Shown piece by piece: positions 25,929 through 32,984 of a stretch of DNA of 47,733 bases. The stretch comes from Sphingobacteriaceae bacterium UBA2059 (lineage in GTDB: Bacteria; Bacteroidota; Bacteroidia; Sphingobacteriales; Sphingobacteriaceae), in the NCBI GenBank assembly GCA_002332615.1, contig DDAL01000008.1, positions 466,390 through 514,122 of the forward strand. The letters are read 5' to 3'. Position 1 is the stretch's first letter; each line of letters starts with the position of its first letter. The notes under the pieces were generated by a model. The model was given only the letters and a program-made list of their open reading frames with translations. It was not told where the DNA came from and searched no databases. Both the position numbers and the translations under genes were made by a program.

Positions 25929-26353
25929 TTTAAATAGCTTAGGGACGGCACTAATGTAGCAATAAGCAACAAGCTTTAAATCAAAACGGCAAGAAGGTTT
26001 TAAAACAAAAAGCAGCATGCATGCAGAGCTGCCAAAGGCAGGAGCGGCTGTATGCCTGAGAGTATACAGGTTCGGGATCAGCGAAAAATCCGTCCGCGAT
26101 CCGTGCAGGATAAGTCAACCGAAAAGACGGGTACATCATGGACTCATCACGGGTTCATCATAGGCGCATCCCTTATCCGTCCCGACGGAGAATACTTCAT
26201 ATCCCCGGTGCTGGTTGATGTAGGACAGGCTGGATTTATACGGTACGCGTGGGATCTCCAAATTGGCTCATGTTGCCGGTACTACTCCGCGGGCCATGGC
26301 TAATACCCCTTACCTAAGAGGCCCGGGCAATCTGGCAGAACAGCATACTCATC
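25929..26353. other. Gene-free stretch with a GC-richer orphan block next to the IS remnant
   Basis: About 425 nt without a gene I can support. The part from about 26052 to 26340 is visibly GC-richer than its neighbours and open in one plus frame for 83 codons, but the translation (Arg/Ser-rich, no family resemblance, no ribosome site) does not look like protein. It holds a palindrome TCCGTC/GACGGA (26176-26181, 26184-26189) and imperfect repeats of an ATCATGG/CATCACGG type around 26126-26160. It may be the trace of an inserted element or an RNA. Confidence 0.35.
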
Positions 26354-26602
26354 CGGTTTGAGTAAAAGTAAATAGATAAAAAAAGAAATCTAAGCTCAAG
26401 AGTGAGCATAGCAGAGAGTTTACTAATTTGACTGACCGTTGTAACTATAACAGGAGACGAAAGAAGCTGCAGGACTATATCGCCCTGGTAGCTCAGCCGG
26501 TTTCCAAGATCATTAACCCCGATAACAACCAGTTCATTATAGATTCAGTGCCCATTCACATCTGCCAGAATGTGAGAATCTCCAGGGCCAGCATATGCAA
26601 AA
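26354..26602 (+). mobile_element. IS982-type insertion sequence remnant, copy 1 (internally deleted)
   Basis: Two blocks match the second copy: 26354-26388 equals 27584-27617 (the element's left-end region, GGTTTGAGTAAAAG and following), and 26389-26602 equals 27869-28082 at roughly 95 percent by eye. The 251 nt between those blocks in copy 2 are missing, removing the transposase N-terminus. The remaining frame encodes the NYNRRRKKL and IIDSVP blocks of an IS982-type transposase without the frameshift seen in copy 2, and ends abruptly at 26602. It cannot move on its own. Confidence 0.8.
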
Positions 26603-26629
26603 CAACGTTATCCATACACGCATGATCGT

Positions 26630-26758
26630 AATTTAATTTTGTCTAATCTTGTAAACTTTGAAATAGCAGACAATGATATTGATTCAATATGTTTCAAAGG
26701 GAAATATTGGGAATTTATCAAAGCTGATTTTGAGGATGCTGTGGCGGATTTTTCTTAA
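26630..26758 (+). pseudogene. 3' remnant of an unidentified gene
   Basis: A plus-strand frame open up to TAA 26756-26758 with protein-like composition (LSNLVNFEIADNDID, FKGKYWEFIKADFED) but no start codon before the IS junction at 26602. It reads like the C-terminal 40 residues of a small acidic protein whose front was lost when the IS remnant and this DNA were joined. I cannot name the family. The low GC matches the adjoining NERD gene. Confidence 0.35.
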
Positions 26759-26766
26759 AAAGAAAT

Positions 26767-27537
26767 CTAACTCAACCTCTTTGTATACCTACATCTAGGG
26801 AAATCTGTACAACCATAGAAGCGACCAAATTTCCCTTGCTTGGATATTAAAGGTGATCCACAGTCAGGGCAAGATTGTGCTGATGAATATTGATAATCTT
26901 TGTCATCAAATTTTTTAGGAACTATCAAAGGTTTATAGCCATTCAATTTTAGTATTAGCTCAACAATCTCATCTCTCATATTTTCCGTAATATTTACTTC
27001 TTTGTTGTTTTTGATTGTTTTTAATAGATTGTAGTATTTGACAACTGGAAAGCTACTGTTTACTTTGAGCTTAGCACCTCCAGTAAATACTACAATGGGG
27101 AAATAATCTAAATAGGGGAAATGGTTTAGATTCGCTTTAAGAGCCTTAATATGTCCTAAGTTTTGTTTTACAGGATTGTACAACTTGTACTGATTGTTGA
27201 AAATAACTTGTGTCCATTCGTAAGACTTTTCATGACCAAAAATCCAACCTTTGTAGTTTTTAGTTTCAATAACGAAAATGCCATACTTGGAAACGACAAT
27301 ATGGTCAATTTGTGACATTAATCCATTGTGAAATAGACGGACATCGTTAATAACTTTGTATTCTTTCTTATTAAGAAATAACAATAAAAACCGTATAGTT
27401 AACTCACCTACGTAACCTTTAATTTTTGGCTTTGAGAGTTTGAATATTCTAACTAAAATCAAGATTAAAGCTAAGATTATTAAGATCTTATTTTTTAAAA
27501 ATATTTCAAGAATGGTTTCTGCTGAATTCAATTTCAA
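26767..27537 (-). CDS. NERD-domain nuclease-like protein with topoisomerase-type zinc ribbon
   Basis: A 256-aa protein. An N-terminal membrane helix (about 10-30) is followed by a NERD domain with the PD-(D/E)xK-type core: GYVGE, then NGLMSQIDHIVVS and FVIETKNYKGWIFG, giving the Asp and Glu-x-Lys residues. The C-terminus is a zinc ribbon of the type found in topoisomerase I: Cys223-x2-Cys226 and Cys243-x5-Cys249 around GRFYGCTDFPRC. NERD proteins are found in DNA processing and some defence settings; the role here is unknown. The gene is much more AT-rich than its neighbours and lies between two IS982 remnants, pointing to horizontal acquisition. Confidence 0.88.
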   Translation of the reverse strand: MKLNSAETILEIFLKNKILIILALILILVRIFKLSKPKIKGYVGELTIRFLLLFLNKKEYKVINDVRLFHNGLMSQIDHIVVSKYGIFVIETKNYKGWIFGHEKSYEWTQVIFNNQYKLYNPVKQNLGHIKALKANLNHFPYLDYFPIVVFTGGAKLKVNSSFPVVKYYNLLKTIKNNKEVNITENMRDEIVELILKLNGYKPLIVPKKFDDKDYQYSSAQSCPDCGSPLISKQGKFGRFYGCTDFPRCRYTKRLS

Positions 27538-27571
27538 TAATTTATTATTGTTAGTTCAAAATAATTAATAA

Positions 27572-28240
27572 TAACCCGTTGTGCGGTTTGAGTAAAAGTA
27601 AATAGATAAAAAAGAAAGCGGAATAAAGATGTGCACGTTACTGATAAGCAGTAAATTAAAAAAGTATTCGATATTTTCTTACATGCACAACTTAGCGACC
27701 AATTTCGACAAGATTCTTGAAATTAGCAAACTTGCTTTGGCAGAGTATCTGTTGCCCAATGGCAATTTCTTCGCCTACAGACACTTGCCAAAACTATCAG
27801 ATATAGAAGTAGTTGCCTTACCCATTACTTCTGAAGCCCTTGGCATTGATTCAGAAAACCTGTTATTTTCTAAGCTCAAGAGTGAGTATAGCAGAGAGTT
27901 TCCTAATTTGACTGACCTCTGTAACTATAACAGGAGACGAAAGAAGCTGCAGGACTATATCGCCCTGGTAGCTCAGCCGGTTTCCAAGATCATTAACCCG
28001 GATAACAACCAGTTGATTATAGATTCCAGTGCCCATTCCCATCTGCCAGAATGTGAGAATCTCCAGGGCCAGCATATGCAAAGAAGACACTTTTGTACGA
28101 CCAGCCCCTGGCTATCATGCCTCTCATAAGATGCACTATTATGGCTTTAAGATGCAGTTCATCATTTCAAAAGCCGGAGTACCGGTATCAATGGGAATGA
28201 CAGCAGCAATGTGCGTGAGGTCGTTAGTTTGGAATAGCCA
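27572..28240 (+). mobile_element. IS982-type insertion sequence remnant, copy 2 (3'-truncated)
   Basis: The left end probably starts near 27572, where ACCCGTTGTGCGGTTTGAGT resembles an IS982-type terminal sequence beginning with AC. It is followed by a transposase frame that is intact at the N-terminus. No matching right end (the reverse complement of the left end) is present downstream; recognisable transposase sequence stops near 28240, where unrelated coding remnants begin. The right boundary is therefore a guess. Confidence 0.75.
27683..28240 (+). pseudogene. IS982 family transposase, frameshifted and truncated
   Basis: Starts at ATG 27683 (MHNLATNFDKILEI). Family blocks in order: LSDIEVVALPITSEALGID, ENLLFSKLKSEY, NYNRRRKKL, then IIDS. 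One extra C at 28026/28027, absent from copy 1, shifts the frame; the true continuation (VPIPICQNVRISRASICK, PGYHASHKMHYYGFKM) runs in the frame that opens at 28029. A second shift near 28212 is needed to keep AANVREVVSLE, and the sequence then stops resembling the family. The catalytic DDE set is thus incomplete and the gene is dead. Confidence 0.82.
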
Positions 28241-28256
28241 GGAAAAGGAATATAAA

Positions 28257-28539
28257 ATGAACGTAAGTTCTATCACTAGATACAAGAAAAAGTCTCTTGG
28301 AGATATCGTTCAGCGGGTTAACGTAGATAAGTTTTTTATCCGTTGAAAAAAATAACATCTACAAATCTCTTTTTTTAGAGCCTCGTTCAATACTATATGT
28401 TGGATGGTTATTTAGCCCTGGCTATGAAAATGGATTTTACGAGAAAAAATCAATTTCTAAACTATATGATGGAATATATTATGCAAGAGAATCTGCAGAA
28501 ACAAAGTTTCTTAGGGAAAGGAACAAGGATGCAAATTAA
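28257..28539 (+). pseudogene. Small unidentified ORF split by a one-base shift in a T6 run
   Basis: ATG 28257 follows a good purine-rich ribosome site (AGGAAAAGG). The frame stops after 29 codons at 28346, but dropping one T from the run 28332-28337 joins it to a second open stretch (28327-28539), giving 93 codons that read as one protein (NVDKF joined to LSVEKNNIYKSLFLEPR, then WLFSPGYENGFYEKK and a charged end). Its stop overlaps the ATG of the LanC-like remnant at 28529. Either a pseudogene, a sequencing slip in the homopolymer, or a frameshifted gene. I do not recognise the family. Confidence 0.45.
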
Positions 28540-28775
28540 CAAAACAGCTTGGACGGCTCTTTTTGAGAGCGAAGAGGAAGTTCAAAGTATTGCAAATAAG
28601 GTATCTTAAATTTCAAACTCACTGCAGAAGCACGTTTTAGCATCTCCTGAAGATTCTGCCAGTTTATTAGGTGGGCCGGCAGGAAAAGTAATGTTCTTTT
28701 TAGCGTATTACGAATAGACGGGCAAAGAAGAGTATCTAAATCTGGCTCCTATGGCAAGCTCATTCCTTCAGACAA
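28529..28775 (+). pseudogene. LanC-like (lanthionine synthetase family) 5' remnant with two in-frame stops
   Basis: From ATG 28529 one frame reads MQINKTAWTALFESEEE, then TAA at 28607, then SLQKHVLASPEDSASLLGG, PAGKVMFFLAYYE, TAG at 28715 (one base from TGG Trp), and TGKEEYLNLAPM. The SLLGGxAGxxxFxxYYxxTGxExYLxxA pattern is that of the first helices of LanC-like cyclases. The gene breaks off near 28775, where the next gene's coding end begins. LanC enzymes form thioether rings in lanthipeptides; this copy cannot be functional. The call rests on pattern recognition of about 60 residues. Confidence 0.5.
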
Positions 28776-28780
28776 TGAAT

Positions 28781-29446
28781 TTATTCCTCCAGGCAGCCGG
28801 AAGGAGCTTTGCTGCGGTTTCTAACCAGCATCTTGTATGGCTGGAGTACCGACTTAACCGAAGCGCAGTTTATTTCCTTGTTGGGCACCGTTTCGGGCTG
28901 CGGATTGGTTTTAGACTGCGAGCGGATAACGTAGCTTTTCTCCAGGCATTTCACCGGCTTTTGATCGACCAAATAAATCCTGCGCTCCGTAACCTTGTCT
29001 TTTGTGGCACCTTCGGGGCCGCTTTCAAAGGACCATGTAGACTGGTTAAGGTGGGCAAAGAACACCATGCTGTCAAGCACAAAATAGCGGTCTGTAGCCG
29101 AAAAGTGATCATATTCATTGTACCGGTGTACAATCATCCTCAGTTTTCCCTGTTGAGTAAAATAACTTACCGTCCCGTTTTTTTCACCGCGGCATGAATA
29201 CTTAAAAGACGAAGAATCAAGAACCCCGGCTTCCATTTGCGACATAATGGCCTGATATGCTTTTTGTATTTCCGCTACGCCGGTTGGTGCAGCAAGAGGC
29301 TCTTCATGCGAAGCAACCACGGTGTCGTGCTTCTGTCCAGGCCCGGTTTGTTCTGTCTTTGTGCCGCTGCGATTGTTGCAGGAGCTTAGGAGTAGAACCG
29401 CCAGCATGTAAATAATGCCTGGAAAATAGGTTTTAAACTGTTTCAT
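28781..29446 (-). CDS. Lipoprotein of unknown function
   Basis: A 221-aa protein with a lipoprotein signal: hydrophobic residues 9-20 and the lipobox LLLSSC, lipidation at Cys23, followed by a polar, low-complexity linker. The rest is soluble and mixed alpha/beta, including IQKAYQAIMSQMEAG and YFVLDSMVFFAHL, without a family I can name. Five further Cys-free strands precede a basic C-terminus. The 3' end lies right against the broken LanC-like remnant, so the last residues may have been altered by that junction. It stands alone on the minus strand, with 279 nt of gene-free DNA before it. Confidence 0.72.
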   Translation of the reverse strand: MKQFKTYFPGIIYMLAVLLLSSCNNRSGTKTEQTGPGQKHDTVVASHEEPLAAPTGVAEIQKAYQAIMSQMEAGVLDSSSFKYSCRGEKNGTVSYFTQQGKLRMIVHRYNEYDHFSATDRYFVLDSMVFFAHLNQSTWSFESGPEGATKDKVTERRIYLVDQKPVKCLEKSYVIRSQSKTNPQPETVPNKEINCASVKSVLQPYKMLVRNRSKAPSGCLEE

Positions 29447-29695
29447 ACATGTGTCTGGTTTTAAGGTAAGGGCTTATTTTACTTCATTTATAAGCACCGC
29501 ACTATAAAAGCGGCGCAGATTGAATTGTTTAAGTAGTTACATTCAATAATCATTTATGGCTAAGGTTTGTTTACATTTTTGTTTAAAACTACCTCTGCCA
29601 GATGCTTGTTAGTAAACTGACTGAACCAAAACTGCCGGGCGGGTTTCCGGGTTCATTTCATGCAAGGTAAATAAAAGCAAATCATTTAATTAGAG

Positions 29696-29703
29696 TACTT
29701 TTG
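29696..29703 (+). promoter_or_regulatory. Candidate -7 element before the small membrane protein gene
   Basis: TACTTTTG fits TAnnTTTG and lies 22 nt before ATG 29726. No good TTTG is found 19-21 nt upstream. The remaining gene-free DNA from 29447 to 29695 shows nothing else that I can support. Confidence 0.45.
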
Positions 29704-29725
29704 TATTATAAACGATGTATCATAT

Positions 29726-30013
29726 ATGAATAAATTTTTAGTGAGAGGTCTTATTCTTATAGGCGCAGGTATAGGCTTGAATATTCTTGGTTACGCAATC
29801 AAGGAAAATATGTGGGGTAAATACGGCTGGGCTATGATTATAGGTACCATTTTATTTGGTATAGGGTTTATACTCGTGTTTTATAGCTTTTTCAGAAGGG
29901 TAGAGTATAAGGGGCTTGTTGAAGAGCGAGCCATCGAAGCCGAAAAAAAGGAAGAACGCGAAGCGCTTAATCAGGAGTACTACGATCAAAATCCCCATAA
30001 AGCGCAGGAATAG
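29726..30013 (+). CDS. Small membrane protein with charged C-terminal tail
   Basis: A 95-aa protein with two hydrophobic segments (about residues 5-24 and 34-57) joined by a short positive loop, and a Glu/Lys-rich C-terminal tail of about 35 residues that should lie in the cytoplasm. Glycine-rich helices (LILIGAGIGLNILGYA, IIGTILFGIGFILV) suggest tight helix packing. No named family is recognised. It lies 90 nt before cysS in the same direction and might share its transcript. Confidence 0.65.
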   Translation: MNKFLVRGLILIGAGIGLNILGYAIKENMWGKYGWAMIIGTILFGIGFILVFYSFFRRVEYKGLVEERAIEAEKKEEREALNQEYYDQNPHKAQE

Positions 30014-30103
30014 TCCTTGTGCTCCTGTTTTAATGTCTTTCTTTAGGCGCTTAGGGGCTATTGGCTGCATCTATTCATACGCTTTTTTATTTAAGTTTGC
30101 GTT

Positions 30104-31564
30104 ATGGATCATAAGCTGGTTATATACAACACAATTACTCGCAAAAAGGAAGAGTTTAAGCCCATCAACGCGCCTTTTGTAGGTATGTATGTATGCGGGC
30201 CCACCGTGTACAGCGATGTTCATCTGGGCAATTGCCGTACCTTTGTGTCTTTTGATCTTATTTACCGTTACCTGCTGCACCTGGGATATAAAGTGCGGTA
30301 TGTGCGCAATATAACCGATGCGGGCCACCTGGAGGGCGACCGGGACGAGGGGGACGATAAGTTTTCAAAAAAAGCGCGGCTTGAGCAGGTGGAACCCATG
30401 GAGATAGTGCAAAAATATACCATCGGCTTTCATGACGTAATGCGCCTGTTCAATACCCTGCCTCCTAATATTGAGCCTACCGCTACCGGCCATATAGCCG
30501 AGCAGATAGAAATGGTTAAGGAAATACTCAACAAGGGCTATGCCTACGAGTCTGCCGGTACCATTTACTTTGATGTAGAGAAATACAGCCGGGAGTATAA
30601 CTATACCTTGCTTACCAACCGGAATATTGAAGAACTTCTTGCCAATACACGCGACCTGGGCGGCCAGGATGAGAAAAAAGGCAGGCTTGATTTTGCTCTC
30701 TGGATAAAAGCCAAACCCGAGCATATTATGCGCTGGCCTTCGCCCTGGGGATGGGGTTTTCCGGGCTGGCACATTGAGTGCTCGGCCATGAGCAGCAAAT
30801 ACCTGGGCGAAACGTTCGACATACATGGCGGAGGCATGGATCTTGCCGCCACCCATCATACCAATGAAATTGCGCAGTCGCAGGCTTGCAACCATACTCA
30901 GCCCGCCCGCTACTGGATGCACACAAATATGCTTACAGTTAATGGTACGCGCATGTCAAAATCGGCCGGTAATGGCTTTTTGCCGCACGAACTTTTTACA
31001 GGCAATCATCCCATGCTAAGCAGGGGCTATTCGCCCATGACGGTGCGCTTTTTTATGCTGCAGGCCCACTACCGCAGTACGCTTGATTTTTCAAACGAGG
31101 CGCTCGAAGCTTCTGAAAAAGGGTTTAAGCGATTAATGAATGCCGTTGCTCTTATTGATAAATTAAAGCCTTCATCGCATTCAAAGCTTGATATTGCTTC
31201 CATTCGTCAGCGGTGCTATGACGCCATGAACGACGATTTTAACAGTCCTGTGGCCATTGCCGAGCTGTTTGAAGCAAGTCGCATTATAAACAGTGTGTTT
31301 GATGGTAAGGCTGCGGCAACGCAGGAGGATATTGACGTGCTGCGCCTGCTTATGGACGAGTTTGTGTATTCTATTTTTGGCTTAAAGGATGAAACGGGCG
31401 GCGATAATGATATGAGCCAGCTGATGGATTTCATCATTGGCCTGCGCCTGGAAGCAAAAGCACAAAAAGATTTTGCAACGTCTGATAAGATACGCAACGG
31501 CCTGCAGGAGATAGGCATTCAGCTTAAGGACAGTAAAGAGGGTACTACCTGGTCCAAAGTATAG
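30104..31564 (+). CDS. cysS: Cysteinyl-tRNA synthetase
   Basis: Class Ia synthetase charging tRNA-Cys, 486 aa. Seen directly: the zinc-site Cys in YVCGPTVYSDVHLGN (HIGH signature is HLGN, residues 40-43), NITDAGH, the WPSPWGWGFPGWHIECSAMS block with further zinc ligands, HGGGMDLAATHHTNEIAQS, and the KMSKS loop RMSKSAGN (283-290). The C-terminal anticodon-binding helices end with LKDSKEGTTW, as in the family. Start ATG 30104 fits the usual N-terminus. The neighbours are unrelated small genes. Confidence 0.97.
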   Translation: MDHKLVIYNTITRKKEEFKPINAPFVGMYVCGPTVYSDVHLGNCRTFVSFDLIYRYLLHLGYKVRYVRNITDAGHLEGDRDEGDDKFSKKARLEQVEPMEIVQKYTIGFHDVMRLFNTLPPNIEPTATGHIAEQIEMVKEILNKGYAYESAGTIYFDVEKYSREYNYTLLTNRNIEELLANTRDLGGQDEKKGRLDFALWIKAKPEHIMRWPSPWGWGFPGWHIECSAMSSKYLGETFDIHGGGMDLAATHHTNEIAQSQACNHTQPARYWMHTNMLTVNGTRMSKSAGNGFLPHELFTGNHPMLSRGYSPMTVRFFMLQAHYRSTLDFSNEALEASEKGFKRLMNAVALIDKLKPSSHSKLDIASIRQRCYDAMNDDFNSPVAIAELFEASRIINSVFDGKAAATQEDIDVLRLLMDEFVYSIFGLKDETGGDNDMSQLMDFIIGLRLEAKAQKDFATSDKIRNGLQEIGIQLKDSKEGTTWSKV

Positions 31565-31696
31565 GGGCAGGGGGATAAAAACAATTAAGGTGGTTTTGAT
31601 ATTTATTTTATCTTACACCCTTAATCACATTAAGCCCTCATCTAAAGCCTTCCGGGTTGGTGTTGGTGTCTTACTATTTAACAGTTATACTAACAA

Positions 31697-32554
31697 ATGA
31701 AATTATTCTTCACTTTAGCCTTTTCCATGTGTATGTGGATGCCGGCTTTTGCGCAAACCGCTACAGAGCAGGTAAGCAAGCTTATAGAAGTACAACGTGG
31801 TTTTAATAAGCTGATACAGGAAAAAGGAATAAAAAAAGCATATCTGTATGTTACTGACGAAAGCAGTATAGTGTTCCGCCCCGGCCCAGTGTCGTCCAAA
31901 GCCTATTATAAGCAGCAGCCCGATAGCGAGGGAACGCTTGAACTGAGTCCGAAGTATGCCCGTATAGCCAAAAGCAATGACTGGGGCTTTACCAGTGGCC
32001 CTTATGTGTTTAAGCCTTCGGCAGATAGCGAGGCCGAATTTTATGGCACCTATGTAACCATATGGAAAAAGAACAGGCGCAACGCATGGCGTATGGCTAT
32101 GGATGCAGGCATTCCTCATAAAAAGCCGGTTCGCCAGCTTAAAGAATCGTTTATCAGCCCGGTAAGCACTAAATACCTGCATCAGCGGTCGGAAAGCCGC
32201 CTTAAACAGCGGGAAGACATTGTAATGAGCTCAGACATACTAATGTCTACCATTATGAAAGCTGATAACAGGGTTGCTCAGAATGAGTTCCTTACGGATG
32301 ACAGCTGGCTTATATTTCCGGATAATGAGCCTATTGTCGGCAAAAAGGAAATTATGGCTTTCTGGAAGAATAACAGCCTTAAGGCAATTACTAAGCCCGA
32401 AAAGGTAGACCGCTCCCTAAGCGGAGAAATTGCATATACTTATGGCACGGCAAGCATACTTGCCAAACAGTATAACTATGTGCGCATATGGGAAGTGCAG
32501 CCAGGCTATAAGTGGAGCGTTATACTGGAGCTGTTTACCGTAGCCGAACAGTAG
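31697..32554 (+). CDS. Secreted NTF2-like (DUF4440/SnoaL-type) protein
   Basis: A 285-aa protein with a signal peptide (residues 1-20, cleavage near FAQ/TA). The N-terminal half has FNKLIQEKGIKKAYLYVTD and a VFRPGPVSSKAYY strand, and the C-terminal half repeats the plan with MKADNRVAQNEFLTDDSWLIFPDNEPIVGKKEIMAFW (first part NEFLTDDSWLIF), which is the pattern of tandem NTF2-like folds. No catalytic residues are clear. Function is unknown; such proteins often sit in the periplasm of Bacteroidota. A GC-rich inverted repeat follows the stop. Confidence 0.75.
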   Translation: MKLFFTLAFSMCMWMPAFAQTATEQVSKLIEVQRGFNKLIQEKGIKKAYLYVTDESSIVFRPGPVSSKAYYKQQPDSEGTLELSPKYARIAKSNDWGFTSGPYVFKPSADSEAEFYGTYVTIWKKNRRNAWRMAMDAGIPHKKPVRQLKESFISPVSTKYLHQRSESRLKQREDIVMSSDILMSTIMKADNRVAQNEFLTDDSWLIFPDNEPIVGKKEIMAFWKNNSLKAITKPEKVDRSLSGEIAYTYGTASILAKQYNYVRIWEVQPGYKWSVILELFTVAEQ

Positions 32555-32557
32555 CAG

Positions 32558-32610
32558 CCGGGCGTGGGCAGCGGCCTTTAACTGCCCTTAAAAACACTGC
32601 CCGGGGTTTC
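32558..32610. terminator. Nested inverted repeats after the NTF2-like gene
   Basis: Outer arms CCGGGC (32558-32563) and GCCCGG (32599-32604), and inner arms GGGCAG (32566-32571) and CTGCCC (32582-32587), can form a branched hairpin followed by GGTTTCTTG. The poor T tract makes a simple terminator doubtful. Confidence 0.4.
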
Positions 32611-32636
32611 TTGTTACATTATAAAAACTATGTACT

Positions 32637-32984
32637 ATGAAACTGATAATTGAAATTTTACTTATGGGCGCTGCGGTTGCACTGGCAGCTTATTTTATTC
32701 CCAGCGTACAGGTAGACGGCTTCGGCTCGGCTATTATTGCAGGTGTGTTAATTGCCTTGGTTAATGCTACCATTGGTACCTTGCTTCGTTTATTTACCTT
32801 GCCTATTAACTGGCTCACGCTGGGTCTTATGTCCTTCATCATTACCGTATTAATGGTATTGCTGGTTGACAGAATGATGGCTGGCTTCAATACTTCGGGC
32901 TTTTGGTCTGCCGCTATCTTTGCAATTGTGCTGGCCATTATAAAAATGATATTCGGCTCCTTTACCCGCGATCGCTCAGTTTAA
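32637..32984 (+). CDS. Phage holin family (DUF360/PF04020-type) membrane protein
   Basis: A 115-aa protein with four hydrophobic segments covering nearly its whole length: MKLIIEILLMGAAVALAAYF, the IIAGVLIALVNATIG helix, the NWLTLGLMSFIITVLMVLL helix and the AIFAIVLAIIKMIFG helix. The NATIGTLLRLFTLPINWLTLG block is characteristic of this family (NAxxxxxLxxLTLPINxLTLG). Despite the name the family is widespread in bacterial chromosomes and is no sign of a prophage. Its 3' end overlaps the end of the convergent M1 peptidase gene by 9 nt. Confidence 0.85.
   Translation: MKLIIEILLMGAAVALAAYFIPSVQVDGFGSAIIAGVLIALVNATIGTLLRLFTLPINWLTLGLMSFIITVLMVLLVDRMMAGFNTSGFWSAAIFAIVLAIIKMIFGSFTRDRSV

Noticed and set aside
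26052..26303. 83-codon ORF as a protein gene
   Set aside because: No ribosome site, odd composition and no family resemblance; treated as non-coding.
30365..30922. Minus-strand ORF of 185 codons inside cysS
   Set aside because: Antisense shadow of cysS; no start context and no protein family pattern.
32637..32984. Holin-family protein as a sign of a prophage
   Set aside because: No other phage gene is near; this family is common on bacterial chromosomes outside phages.
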